Source of the DNA: an uncultured Burkholderiaceae bacterium
Lineage (GTDB): Bacteria; Pseudomonadota; Gammaproteobacteria; Burkholderiales; Burkholderiaceae
Reading direction: 5' to 3'
Assembly: GCA_937871985.1 (NCBI GenBank)
Contig: CALMPB010000469.1
Location: 1 to 36,354, forward strand
DNA: 36,354 bases
Part shown: piece after piece, positions 15,157-23,723 of the stretch
How the letters are laid out: each line of letters begins with the position of its first letter
Numbering within the stretch: the first letter of the stretch is position 1
Notes under the pieces: model-generated
The model's database searches: none
What the model saw: the letters and a program-made list of their open reading frames with translations, nothing else
Told to the model about the DNA's origin: nothing
Made by a program: the position numbers and the translations under genes

Positions 15157-16608
15157 TCAGGAGTTCTCCTTGGGCGCGGCGGCGGGAAGCTCGGCGCCGG
15201 CATGTTTGTCGTAGGCCCAGGGCTGGGTCAGGACTTCATGACGCAAGGCCTGGTCGAGCTGAACCTGCGTCATCAGCTTGCGCGCCAGCACCACCTCGCG
15301 CACGCTCGTGCCCTTGGCGTAGGCCTCGGCCGCCACCGACGTCGCCGCCTCATAGCCGATGTAGGGGTTCAAGGCCGTGACCAGGGAAATCGAGTTTTCC
15401 ATATTGGAAAGCAGCTTCTCGCGATTGGCCGTAATGCCCTTGATGCACAGATCGGCCAGGGTGTAGCAGCCGCTGGTCAGGTACTTGAAGCTGCGGAACA
15501 GGGCGTGGGTGATGATGGGCTCGAAGGCATTGAGCTGCAACTGCCCGCCCTCGGCGGCGAAGGTGACGGTCAGGTCGTTGCCGAACACTTCGAAGGCTAT
15601 CTGGTTGACCACTTCGGGGATGACCGGGTTGACCTTGCCCGGCATGATCGACGAGCCGGCCTGCATGGGCGGCAGGTTGATTTCGCCGAAGCCCGCCCGC
15701 GGGCCGCTGGACAGCAGGCGCAAGTCGTTGCATATTTTGGACAGCTTGACGGCAATGCGCTTGAGCACCCCCGACAACTGCACGAAGGCGCCGCAGTCCT
15801 GCGTGGCCTCGATCAGGTTCGGCGCCGTGATCAGCTCGATGCCCGTAATGCGTTTCAGGGCTTCCAGCGCCTTGGCCGCGTAGGCGGGGTGCGCGGTAAT
15901 GCCGGTGCCGATGGCCGTTGCGCCAAGATTGATTTCGTGGATGAGCAGCTCGGCCTCGCGCAGGCGGGCCATGTCTTCTTCCAGCATCAGCGCATACGTG
16001 GAAAACTCCTGTCCCAGCGTCATGGGCACGGCGTCCTGCAACTGCGTGCGGCCTATCTTGAGCATGTCGGCGAACTCCAGGGCCTTGGCCGCGAACTCGC
16101 CGCGCAAATGCTCCATGGCTTCCAGCAGACGGTGAATGCCCAGGCAGGTGGCGATGCGTATGGCCGTGGGATACACGTCGTTCGTGCTTTGCGCCATGTT
16201 CACATCCTCGTTCGGATGCAGGTATTGATATTCGCCGCGCTGATGGCCCATGATTTCCAGCGCCCGGTTGCAGATGACCTCGTTGGCGTTCATATTGGTG
16301 GAAGTTCCCGCCCCGCCCTGAATCACATCGACCACGAACTGGTCTTCCAGGGCACCCTGGCGGATTTCCTCGCAGGCCGCCACAATGGCCTTGTATTTGT
16401 CGGCCGGCAGCAACCCCAGGCCGTAATTGGCCTCGGCCGCGGCCTCTTTGACGGCGGCCAGCGCGAAAACCAGTTGCGGATACGCCGATACCGGAATGCC
16501 CGAGATCTGGAAGTTCTCTTTGGCTCGTAGCGTATGCACCCCGTAATACACATCGGCGGGAACCTCGCGGTTTCCGAGTAAATCGTGTTCGGTACGAAAC
16601 AGCTTCAT
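15157..16608 (-). CDS. aspA: Aspartate ammonia-lyase
   Basis: A 483-residue member of the fumarase/aspartase superfamily (E. coli AspA 478). It deaminates L-aspartate to fumarate and ammonia in the cytoplasm. The superfamily signature GSSIMPGKVNP lies at residues 318-328 with the catalytic Ser320. GTSTNMNANEVICNRA (101-116) and the STNDVYPTA loop (141-149) are the substrate-carboxylate regions and match aspartase rather than fumarase. Start ATG 16608 has AGAGGA 5 bases upstream; an in-frame upstream extension does not fit the family. It lies 57 bases after the carbamoylase gene, so it would consume the aspartate produced by that enzyme. Confidence 0.95.
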   Translation of the reverse strand: MKLFRTEHDLLGNREVPADVYYGVHTLRAKENFQISGIPVSAYPQLVFALAAVKEAAAEANYGLGLLPADKYKAIVAACEEIRQGALEDQFVVDVIQGGAGTSTNMNANEVICNRALEIMGHQRGEYQYLHPNEDVNMAQSTNDVYPTAIRIATCLGIHRLLEAMEHLRGEFAAKALEFADMLKIGRTQLQDAVPMTLGQEFSTYALMLEEDMARLREAELLIHEINLGATAIGTGITAHPAYAAKALEALKRITGIELITAPNLIEATQDCGAFVQLSGVLKRIAVKLSKICNDLRLLSSGPRAGFGEINLPPMQAGSSIMPGKVNPVIPEVVNQIAFEVFGNDLTVTFAAEGGQLQLNAFEPIITHALFRSFKYLTSGCYTLADLCIKGITANREKLLSNMENSISLVTALNPYIGYEAATSVAAEAYAKGTSVREVVLARKLMTQVQLDQALRHEVLTQPWAYDKHAGAELPAAAPKENS

Positions 16609-16665
16609 ATATCCTCTTGTCCGATTAGGGCCTGTCAATGTTGAAAAGGGCCGCATGAACCGGCC

Positions 16666-17961
16666 CTATCCGCCTTTCGCGCTGGCTGGCGCCGCCGCCT
16701 TGGCCTGCGGCAGCTCGTCGAGCGCATCGCTCAAAACTTGAACCCCCAGCATGAAGTCATCGATTTCCATGGCTTCCTGGGGATTATGCGACCCGTTCTG
16801 GTTGCGCACAAACAGCATGCCGCTTGGAATGCCGGCATTGGCGAACAGCGACGCGTCGTGGCCGGCCCCGCTGGGAATCACCTCGAAAGGAACGTTCTCT
16901 TGGGAGCAGGCGTTCGACAACACCTTGCAGATGCCGTCGTCCATGGTCGCCGGTTCGCTGAGCAGGCGGCGATCGAACTCGAAGCGCACACCGCGTTCAC
17001 GGCTGATTGCCGTGCACTCGGCGCGCATCAGTTGATAAAACGCCTCCAGCGTATCGGTGCTTTTGCTACGGGCCTCGATACTGAAGTTTACTCGCCCCGG
17101 AATGCGGGAAATGGAATGCTCGGCCGGATCGGTGTTGACCACGCCGGCGGTCACCACCAGATCGGTGCCCCGCTCGAGCAAGACACGCCAGTGCTCGTCC
17201 AGGCGCATGATGAGATCGGCCACCGCGAACATGGCGTCGTGACGCAGCCAGCGCGGCACCACGCCCGAATGCTGGGCATCGCCCAGGCAGACGACATGAT
17301 TGTGGCGGATATTGCCGCGTATGCCCGAAACCACGGCCAAGGGCAATTCGCGCGCCACCATCACCGGCCCCTGCTCGATGTGCACTTCCAGATAGGCCTT
17401 GACGCGAGACGTGTCGAACAGCACCTCGCCGGCGCGCACGGCGGCCACGTCGGCCCCGGCCTTTTCCATGTACTCGGCCAGCGTGGCCCCCGTGGCGCGT
17501 TGAGTCAGGGCCAGGTCGGCCTCGCTCAATTTGCCCAGCAAGGCGCTGGAACCCATATAGGCCTTGCCGAACCAGGCGCTTTCTTCGCCCCGGAACGCCA
17601 CGGTTTCCAATGGCAATGCATCGTCGCGGCCTTCGCGCTGGCGCGCGATGAGGCACAGCAGCCCGGCCACGACACCGGCCAGGCCATCGTAATTGCCGCC
17701 CTGGGGCACCGAATCGATGTGCGAGCCCACCCAGGCCACGGCGTCGGCGTCCTTGGTGCCGGGGCGGCGGAACACCAGATTGGCGGCGCGGTCGGCCTCG
17801 ACTTCCAGCCCCTCGGAAAGCGCCAGCTCGCGCAGGTAGTCGCCGGCGGCGGATTCGCCTTTGCCAAAGCTTTCACGCGTGACGCCCACACCGTCGAACG
17901 TCAGTTCGCGCACGTCGGCGAAGATTTTTTCCGCCAGAGACCGAAACTGAAGAAGATCCAT
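16666..17961 (-). CDS. M20-family N-carbamoyl-L-amino acid hydrolase (ureidosuccinase candidate)
   Basis: A 431-residue Zn/Mn-dependent amidohydrolase of the M20 carbamoylase/allantoate amidohydrolase group. Metal ligands are His81 (GSHIDSVPQGG), Asp92 (NYDG), Glu126/127 (RGEES) and His194 (VHIEQGP), with the late HIS in NGSHNPQE and the SGAGHDAS substrate loop. These enzymes split a carbamoyl group to CO2, ammonia and an amino acid. Between pyrD and aspA the natural substrate would be N-carbamoyl-L-aspartate, giving aspartate; that is an inference from neighbours. The alternative is allantoate or beta-ureidopropionate. It starts 12 bases after pyrD. The C-terminal tail is Ala/Lys rich and probably disordered. 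Confidence 0.9.
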   Translation of the reverse strand: MDLLQFRSLAEKIFADVRELTFDGVGVTRESFGKGESAAGDYLRELALSEGLEVEADRAANLVFRRPGTKDADAVAWVGSHIDSVPQGGNYDGLAGVVAGLLCLIARQREGRDDALPLETVAFRGEESAWFGKAYMGSSALLGKLSEADLALTQRATGATLAEYMEKAGADVAAVRAGEVLFDTSRVKAYLEVHIEQGPVMVARELPLAVVSGIRGNIRHNHVVCLGDAQHSGVVPRWLRHDAMFAVADLIMRLDEHWRVLLERGTDLVVTAGVVNTDPAEHSISRIPGRVNFSIEARSKSTDTLEAFYQLMRAECTAISRERGVRFEFDRRLLSEPATMDDGICKVLSNACSQENVPFEVIPSGAGHDASLFANAGIPSGMLFVRNQNGSHNPQEAMEIDDFMLGVQVLSDALDELPQAKAAAPASAKGG

Positions 17962-17973
17962 GATGGCGGTTCC

Positions 17974-18924
17974 CTAACCCGACTGCTGGGCAAAGCGGAG
18001 CCAGCGATCCGACAATTGACGGTCCAGCTTGACCTGGCCGGTCAGGGCGTGGATGTCCTCGACGCCCATTTCCTGGCACAAGCCGTGCAGGCCGTCGATG
18101 ATCTTCTGCATGATGCCCGGATCGATGAACGACGCCGTGCCGACCTGAACCGCGCTGGCGCCCGCCAGCATGAACTCCATCACGTCCTCGGCCGTGCGGA
18201 TGCCGCCGCAGCCGATGATGGGAATGCGCACGCTGCGATAGCACTGATGCACCATCCGCACGGCAATCGGCTTGATGGCCGGGCCCGAAAGGCCGCCCAT
18301 GACATTGCCCAGCTTGGGCTTGCGCGTGCGTACGTCGATCGACATGCCCAGCACGGTGTTGCCCATGACGATGGCGTCGGCGCCCGCTTCCTCGGCGGCC
18401 TTGGCCACCGCCGCCACATTCGAGGCATTGGGCGTCAGCTTGGCCCAGAACGGATGATGGGTGCTGCGGCGTATGGCGCTGACCACCTTGTAGGTGGAAT
18501 CCACGTCCATGGCGAAGGCCATGCCGTCCGCCTCCAGGTTGGGGCAGGAAATATTGGCCTCGATCACCGCCACTTCGGGCAGCGACATGGTCGCCACGGC
18601 CTCGGCGAATTCATCGACCGTATCGGCCGAAATGGACACGACGACCGGGGTTCCGAACTTGGTATAGGGCGGCAGCACCTTGCTGCGGTAGTAATCCAGT
18701 CCCTTGCTGGGAATGCCTATGGAATTGAGCATGCCGCTGGGCGTTTCCGCCACGCGCGGCGTGGGGTTGCCGGCGCGGCTTTTGGGGGAGACGCTTTTGA
18801 TGACCAAGGCGCCCAGATTGCCGAAATCCAGCGCCTCGCTGTATTCGATGGCAAAGCAGCCCGACGCGGGCATGACGGGGTTGCGCAAGCATAGGTCGCC
18901 CACCCTGACTTTAAGATTAGCCAA
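17974..18924 (-). CDS. pyrD: Dihydroorotate dehydrogenase, class 1B catalytic subunit
   Basis: A 316-residue FMN enzyme of class 1B (NAD-linked, partner PyrK). The catalytic Cys127 sits in ANISCPN, the class 1 base in place of the Ser of class 2. Lys43 (VIKSVSPKSR), Asn68 (MLNSIGI) and GCGGIRTAEDVMEF are the orotate/FMN sites. The start is a TTG at 18924, eight bases inside pyrK and preceded by GAGGTGGAG; it gives MANLKVRVGDL, the family N-terminus, and no ATG fits. Betaproteobacteria normally make pyrimidines with the quinone-linked class 2 enzyme, so this second type points to a separate, probably reductive, catabolic use. Confidence 0.93.
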   Translation of the reverse strand: MANLKVRVGDLCLRNPVMPASGCFAIEYSEALDFGNLGALVIKSVSPKSRAGNPTPRVAETPSGMLNSIGIPSKGLDYYRSKVLPPYTKFGTPVVVSISADTVDEFAEAVATMSLPEVAVIEANISCPNLEADGMAFAMDVDSTYKVVSAIRRSTHHPFWAKLTPNASNVAAVAKAAEEAGADAIVMGNTVLGMSIDVRTRKPKLGNVMGGLSGPAIKPIAVRMVHQCYRSVRIPIIGCGGIRTAEDVMEFMLAGASAVQVGTASFIDPGIMQKIIDGLHGLCQEMGVEDIHALTGQVKLDRQLSDRWLRFAQQSG

Positions 18925-19765
18925 ACTCCACCTCCCCAACCACGTCGCGTATGGAAAACACTGGGCCTTCGCGGCATACGCGCAGAAACTGCTTGTCGCC
19001 CTCGATATCGAACATGCGGACACAGGACAGGCACACGCCCATGCCGCAAGCCATGCGCTGTTCCATGGCCACCTCGCCCCGCGTTTGCGGGTAGTCCTGC
19101 AGCACGCGCTGCAACAGCATGAGCAGCCGGTGCGAACCACAGGTGTAGACGACGTCATGGGGGTTTTCGTCGAGCAGGCGGCGCACCAGCGCTTCCACGG
19201 CTTCGACCGACGACGTGCCGTCGCTGTCGTAGACGCAATGCACCTGCGCGGGCGCGCCCCGCAGGAACTCGTCGCGCATCAAGTCCTTGGGCTCGCGGGC
19301 CGACATGATGGCGGTGATCTCGATGCCCGCGCCGGCCGCGTATTGCAGCAACGGGGCCATGGTGGCCAACCCTACGCCGCGCGCCAGAACCAGGATGCGC
19401 TTGAACTGAGGCTCCAGGACGAAGGTGTTGCCCAGCGGGCCGACGATTTCCATGGAATCGCCCACCCCCAGGGAGGACATGGCCAGGGTGCCCACGCCCG
19501 TTACGTTGTACAGGAATTCGATGGTGCCGGGCTCGGGGCCGACCCCATACACGCTCATGGGGCGCAGCAGAAACGGCTGCTGCGTATCGGTAACCGGGCA
19601 CTTAAGCTGATAAAACTGACCTGGGCGGGTAGCCGCCGCCAGGTCGGACTGCGCCGAAAGACGCAAATACTTGTATCTATCATTCACCCAGCGATGCTCG
19701 ACGACCTCGCACCGATGGGATGCCACGTTCTCCGCGTTCCGATGAAAACAAGCCTTATCGGTCAT
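18917..19765 (-). CDS. pyrK: Dihydroorotate dehydrogenase electron-transfer subunit (PyrK)
   Basis: A 282-residue FAD and [2Fe-2S] protein of the PyrK family that links PyrD to NAD(H). The FAD-binding RPMSVY lies at residues 68-73, the NAD-binding LVLARGVGLATMAPLL at about 126-140, and the iron-sulphur cysteines are Cys240, Cys245, Cys248 and Cys264 (ACGMGVCLSC and VCREGPVF). GAGGAA is about 8 bases before the ATG. It overlaps pyrD by 8 bases, indicating coupled synthesis of the two subunits. With NADH as donor the complex could run toward dihydroorotate, as described for orotate-fermenting clostridia. Confidence 0.93.
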   Translation of the reverse strand: MTDKACFHRNAENVASHRCEVVEHRWVNDRYKYLRLSAQSDLAAATRPGQFYQLKCPVTDTQQPFLLRPMSVYGVGPEPGTIEFLYNVTGVGTLAMSSLGVGDSMEIVGPLGNTFVLEPQFKRILVLARGVGLATMAPLLQYAAGAGIEITAIMSAREPKDLMRDEFLRGAPAQVHCVYDSDGTSSVEAVEALVRRLLDENPHDVVYTCGSHRLLMLLQRVLQDYPQTRGEVAMEQRMACGMGVCLSCVRMFDIEGDKQFLRVCREGPVFSIRDVVGEVEFG

Positions 19766-19779
19766 GGAGTTTCCTCACT

Positions 19780-19805
19780 CAAAAATACAGCCGCCGGAAG
19801 GCGGC
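19780..19805 (-). terminator. Hairpin with T-run between the MFS gene and pyrK (attenuator or partial terminator)
   Basis: On the reverse strand GCCGCC-TTCC-GGCGGC (6-bp stem, 4-base loop) is followed by TGTATTTTTG. It lies right after the MFS stop and before pyrK. Because the genes share strand and theme, it may lower expression of the enzymes relative to the permease, rather than end the operon. Confidence 0.5.
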
Positions 19806-19832
19806 AGCCCTCCGGCATTGGACAAGACAGCG

Positions 19833-21074
19833 TTACTCCAGTTCCACGCCCTTGAGCTCGGGAATCAGGAATATGGTTGCAATCATGTCGATGACATAGA
19901 TGGCGGCCAGCAGGGCGATGGCCGTGTGGAACGAATACATGGCAGCCAGACCGCCCACCACGACGGGCCCGAAGCCGCCGACGGCCCGGCCGATATTGAA
20001 CAGCGTGTTTTGCGCCGTGCCGCGTGCTTCGGTGGGATAGGCTTCGGACATCAATGCGCCGTAGCCGCCCAGCATGCCGTTCACGAACACGCCCATCAAG
20101 GCGCCGCACCACAGCATGGTGATGGGGTCGGTCAGGCGCGAGTAGACCAGCACCATGATGACCGCGCCGGCCTGGAACAGCAGGAAGCTGGGCTTGCGGC
20201 CGATACGGTCGGCCAGTTGGCCGAACACCCAGATGCCGATGGCCATGCCGATGATGGTCACCGATGTCCAGACCGCCGATTTGGTCAGGTTGAAGCCCAT
20301 TTGCTTGGCCAGGTAGCTGGGCATCCAGATCATGATGCCGTAATAGCCGAAGTTCTGCACCGAGCACAAAATGGCGATGCCGATGCTGACCTTGGTGGTC
20401 TTGGCATCTTTGACCAGCAGCTTGAATGCACGGCTATTGCCCTTTTTCTCGACGCTGCGCACGAAGACTTCGGGCTCATGCAGGCGGCTGCGGACAAACC
20501 AGGCAACCAGCGCAGGCAGGACACCCACGATGAACATGCCGCGCCAGCCGATGTGCGGCAGCAGCAGCGGCGTGACGATGGCGGCGGCCAGCACGCCCGC
20601 TTGCCAGCCCAGGGCCACATACGACGACACGCGGCCGCGCTGCTTGGCGGGCCAGGCTTCGGCGGCCAGCGCCATACCGATGCCGAACTCGCCGCCCAGG
20701 CCGATACCGGCGATGGTCCGGTACACCAGCAGATCCCAGTAGCCCTGCGCGAACGCGCACAAGCCGGTGAAGACGGCAAACAGGACGATGGTCCAGGTCA
20801 GAACCCGCACCCGGCCGTAGTAATCGCTGAGCGCGCCGAAGACGAGACCGCCGACGACGGCGCCGATGAGAGTCCAGGTAACCAGCGAGCCCGCCTGGCC
20901 CGGCCCCAAGTGCAGGTCGGCCGAAATGGCGGCCAGCATGAAGCCGAGGATCAGCAGGTCGAAACCATCCATGGCATAGCCAAGGGTGGAGCCCGCCAGC
21001 GCTTTCCAGCCGTAGCTGGTGACTTTATCGGGATTGGCGGCCATGCTTGCCGCCGAAGTTGTTCTAGCTTCCAC
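19833..21074 (-). CDS. MFS permease of the aromatic-acid/H+ symporter type (orotate transporter candidate)
   Basis: A 413-residue, 12-helix inner-membrane permease. The motif GYAMDGFDLLILGFML at the start of helix 1 and the loop GALSDYYGRVRVL are typical of the aromatic acid/H+ symporter (PcaK/BenK) and related carboxylate families. The second repeat carries GQLADRIGRKPSF. The start is a GTG at 21074 chosen because AGGAG lies 9 bases upstream; an ATG ten codons later has none. Directly upstream of pyrK on the same strand, it is a natural candidate for uptake of orotate, an aromatic-like monoacid. No direct evidence on substrate is in the sequence. Confidence 0.9.
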   Translation of the reverse strand: MEARTTSAASMAANPDKVTSYGWKALAGSTLGYAMDGFDLLILGFMLAAISADLHLGPGQAGSLVTWTLIGAVVGGLVFGALSDYYGRVRVLTWTIVLFAVFTGLCAFAQGYWDLLVYRTIAGIGLGGEFGIGMALAAEAWPAKQRGRVSSYVALGWQAGVLAAAIVTPLLLPHIGWRGMFIVGVLPALVAWFVRSRLHEPEVFVRSVEKKGNSRAFKLLVKDAKTTKVSIGIAILCSVQNFGYYGIMIWMPSYLAKQMGFNLTKSAVWTSVTIIGMAIGIWVFGQLADRIGRKPSFLLFQAGAVIMVLVYSRLTDPITMLWCGALMGVFVNGMLGGYGALMSEAYPTEARGTAQNTLFNIGRAVGGFGPVVVGGLAAMYSFHTAIALLAAIYVIDMIATIFLIPELKGVELE

Positions 21075-21347
21075 TTTTTATTGCTCCTGTGATAGATGCT
21101 TGTTTAGCCGCCGCACGCCCGGCAGACAGAGACTTCCGGAACAGCTTTGTATATATTTCGATCTTAATCTTATTTTTGAGATTTTCGCACAAAAAAATAA
21201 TAAGTGGAAACCCTAGGTTACGGATTAAACGGACTTCGCCATCTATTTGGAATTGCCGAATGTCGCTCAATATGCATTGATTTTCCTCCATTATTGGGCT
21301 TCTTCGGACAACGTCACCCTGGAGGTCGGCACCTGCGTCGAAGCGGC
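21075..21347 (-). promoter_or_regulatory. AT-rich leader and promoter region of the putative orotate operon
   Basis: These 273 bases are strikingly AT-rich in the middle (21145-21210) for this genome. They must hold the promoter of the minus-strand operon. TTGAGC and AATAGA on the reverse strand, 17 bases apart (about 21270 to 21242), and the TATATAC stretch near 21150 are candidates. TTCCGGAA (21134-21141) is a small palindrome. No dyad clearly suited to the XRE regulator stands out. See also the small reading frame within it. Confidence 0.4.
21218..21277 (-). CDS. Possible 19-codon leader peptide
   Basis: A short frame with an ideal ribosome site, GGAGG seven bases before ATG 21277, encodes MHIERHSAIPNRWRSPFNP and stops at 21218, about 145 bases before the permease GTG. 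It has four prolines and four arginines but no run of one regulatory amino acid. A second overlapping frame (ATG 21291 to stop 21064, 75 codons) has no ribosome site. Either could be chance in an AT-rich leader. Confidence 0.22.
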   Translation of the reverse strand: MHIERHSAIPNRWRSPFNP

Positions 21348-22562
21348 TTAGGCCAGGTTTCGCCGCGCATGGCGGCGTCCAGCCAACGCTCCCAGCAACA
21401 GCAGCAGGCAGCCGATCAGCACGGCGTACACATAAATAGCCATTTCCAGGCCCACGCGGTCGGCCAGCAAACCGACCGCCACGATGGGCGCGGTGGCGCC
21501 AATGTAGGCGCACAGGAAATACGTGGACATATTCGCGGTACGCCGGTTTTCGTCGACGCTGATCCCCGCGATCACGGCCGAGCTCATGAACGAAAAACCC
21601 TGGCCCACGCCCCCGGCAATCATGCCGACCGCCAGCACGACGACGTTGTGCGTTGCCACGCCCACGGAAAGCAGGGTGACCGCCGCCGCGAACCCCAGCA
21701 TGCCCAGCACCATGCCTTTGAACGGCGCGATGTTGCGCTGGGTCAACTGGATGACGGTGCACGCCAAAGCCATCAGGAAAAACGCCGCCCCCACCACCAG
21801 CGGCCCCTTCCAGGGCAGGACTTCCCGCAACAGAGACGGCACCATCGAGGCGAACAGGCTGCCGACGGCAAAGGTGGCGAAGCCCGCGCCGCAGGCCAGG
21901 AAAAACGTGGGGCGTTTGGAGGGGTTGGGCAGAGCCAATTGAGGCCGGATGGAAAGCGGCGCGCGCGCGCCGAAGGGCCCCAGCAAGTGGGCCCGGTACC
22001 GCACGGCCAGGGCGATATTGCACCCCGCGGCCACGAAGATCACCAGGTACGGCAGCACCAGGGGCTGCACGCCCGTCTGGGCCAGCGCGCCGCCGACGAC
22101 CGGGCCCAGACCGAAAGCCACGCTGATGCCCATCGAGGTGGTCACCGACGCCACGTGCCTGTCGCGTTGCGGGTGGGCTTCGGCCAGGGCCACGGCACTG
22201 GCCGTGGTCAGCAAGCCATTGCCGAAACCGATGATGAACCGCGCCACGATCAGCACCCCGACCCCCGGCGCGATGGCCGACAGGAACAGGCCCACCATGA
22301 GCAGCGACAGCGAGGTAAGGACGACGCGAAACCGGCCCAAAGCGTCGGACAGACGCCCGAAGCAGATCAGCGAGGGAAGCACGCCCACCATGTACGCGGT
22401 AAAGATATAACTTAGCGCGCTGGGCGGAATATTCCAGGCTGTCTGGTACAACGGGTACAAAGGCGTAGGCAGCGAGCTGACCGAAAAGCACAAGCTGAGC
22501 GCCACCGCCACTGCAATAAAACCGCCCCAGCGATCAAGCTTGCCCGGCATCGCACCTGTCAT
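21348..22562 (-). CDS. MFS transporter (drug-efflux/AraJ-like type)
   Basis: A 404-residue, 12-helix major-facilitator protein. LSLCFSVSSLPTPLYPLYQ in helix 1, the loop FGRLSDALGRFRVVL after helix 2, and the helix 5 motif SMGISVAFGLGPVVGGALAQ (a glycine-rich antiporter motif C) point to the DHA1 exporter group. The C-terminus is basic (GRRHARRNLA). The start at ATG 22562 is preferred; a GTG two codons upstream and an ATG at 22550 are alternatives, and no strong ribosome site discriminates. It lies 71 bases downstream of the aldo/keto reductase gene and may be cotranscribed. The substrate is unknown. Confidence 0.88.
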   Translation of the reverse strand: MTGAMPGKLDRWGGFIAVAVALSLCFSVSSLPTPLYPLYQTAWNIPPSALSYIFTAYMVGVLPSLICFGRLSDALGRFRVVLTSLSLLMVGLFLSAIAPGVGVLIVARFIIGFGNGLLTTASAVALAEAHPQRDRHVASVTTSMGISVAFGLGPVVGGALAQTGVQPLVLPYLVIFVAAGCNIALAVRYRAHLLGPFGARAPLSIRPQLALPNPSKRPTFFLACGAGFATFAVGSLFASMVPSLLREVLPWKGPLVVGAAFFLMALACTVIQLTQRNIAPFKGMVLGMLGFAAAVTLLSVGVATHNVVVLAVGMIAGGVGQGFSFMSSAVIAGISVDENRRTANMSTYFLCAYIGATAPIVAVGLLADRVGLEMAIYVYAVLIGCLLLLLGALAGRRHARRNLA

Positions 22563-22633
22563 GTACACGTCCCATTAAACACAAGGCGTAATTATATATG
22601 CCCCATGCTGGGAGCGTGGGCGGTGCAAGGCCT

Positions 22634-23524
22634 CTAAGCGCCATGTGTACGCTCGAATTCCTGCTTGCCCTCGGCATCCAGCGCGGCGAACTCGCCGTCC
22701 GACAGCGCCAGGCCCGCGGCGGAAATGTTTTCCCGCAGATGGGCCACGCTGGACGTGCCCGGAATCGGCAGAATGACCGGGCTGCGCCTGAGCACCCAGG
22801 CCAGCGCCACCTGGCTGGCGGAAACGCCCCGCTTCTTGGCGATGCCGTCCAGCAGCGATCCCGATTTGGCCAGGGCGCCCGCCGCCAGAGGGTGCCAGGG
22901 AATGAAGCCTATGCCCTGCTGTTCGCAATAGTCCAGCACCGCCTCGCTGCTGCGGTCGATGAGGTTGTAGCGGTTTTGCACCGTGGCGACCTTGAAATGC
23001 GCGGACGCCGCCTGGATGTCGTCGACGCTTACCTCGCTCAGGCCCGCATGGCGGATAAGGCCTTCTTTTTGCATCTGCGCAATGCAATCGAACTGCTCGT
23101 CGCGCGGCACTTTGGCATCGACCCGGTGCAGTTGCCACAGGTCGATCCGCTCGAGTCCAAGACGGCGCAAGCTCATCAATACGCACTGGCGCAAATACTC
23201 GGGCCTGCCCAGCGGCGCCCAGATATCGGGGCCATGGCGGGTCAGCCCGCCCTTGGTCGCCACGACGATGCCGGTATACGGATGCAAGGCCTCGCGGATA
23301 AGGTCTTCGCTGACATACGGGCCATAGCTGTCGGCGGTATCGATGAAATTCACGCCCAGTCCCGGCAGGGCTTCCAGCGTGCGCAGCGCCTCGGGACGAT
23401 TGGCCGGCTCGCCCCATATGCCTTTGCCGGTTATGCGCATGGCGCCAAAGCCAAGACGGTGGACGGGCAAATCGCCGCCCACTTCAAACAGACCGCTGGA
23501 AGTTGCTGAAATAGCGCTATTCAT
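22634..23524 (-). CDS. Aldo/keto reductase
   Basis: A 296-residue TIM-barrel oxidoreductase of the AKR superfamily, NADPH-dependent by family habit. The catalytic tetrad is visible: Asp and Tyr in [14 protein letters not shown], Lys in VVATKGG, His in WQLHRVD. The phosphate-binding end [16 protein letters not shown] matches the pyridoxal reductase/YajO-like (Tas/IolS) branch. ATG 23524 follows GGAGC by about 8 bases; upstream in-frame sequence is not family-like. It is divergent from the aldehyde dehydrogenase at 23724 and precedes the MFS exporter on the same strand. The physiological carbonyl substrate is not apparent. Confidence 0.93.
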   Translation of the reverse strand: MNSAISATSSGLFEVGGDLPVHRLGFGAMRITGKGIWGEPANRPEALRTLEALPGLGVNFIDTADSYGPYVSEDLIREALHPYTGIVVATKGGLTRHGPDIWAPLGRPEYLRQCVLMSLRRLGLERIDLWQLHRVDAKVPRDEQFDCIAQMQKEGLIRHAGLSEVSVDDIQAASAHFKVATVQNRYNLIDRSSEAVLDYCEQQGIGFIPWHPLAAGALAKSGSLLDGIAKKRGVSASQVALAWVLRRSPVILPIPGTSSVAHLRENISAAGLALSDGEFAALDAEGKQEFERTHGA

Positions 23525-23723
23525 GGGGTATGCTCCACGTTGAGACCGGCAGCGGCGGAAGCGCCACGCCATCGGCGATGGCGCGCATCAAAAACCGCAA
23601 CGCTGGCTGCTGCCGGAAAAATTTGACATTGCACGGGAAATGCCTGGTTCCAAAGAAGTACAGCCGGGAAGCTCCCGTGTCAACTTCAACCCGCCATACT
23701 CATAACAACACCAGGAGATCGCC

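Noticed and set aside
16666..17961. Calling the M20 hydrolase an allantoate amidohydrolase (AllC) of purine catabolism.
   Set aside because: No other allantoin or ureidoglycolate gene is nearby, and the neighbours are pyrimidine and aspartate enzymes. The fold alone cannot exclude it.
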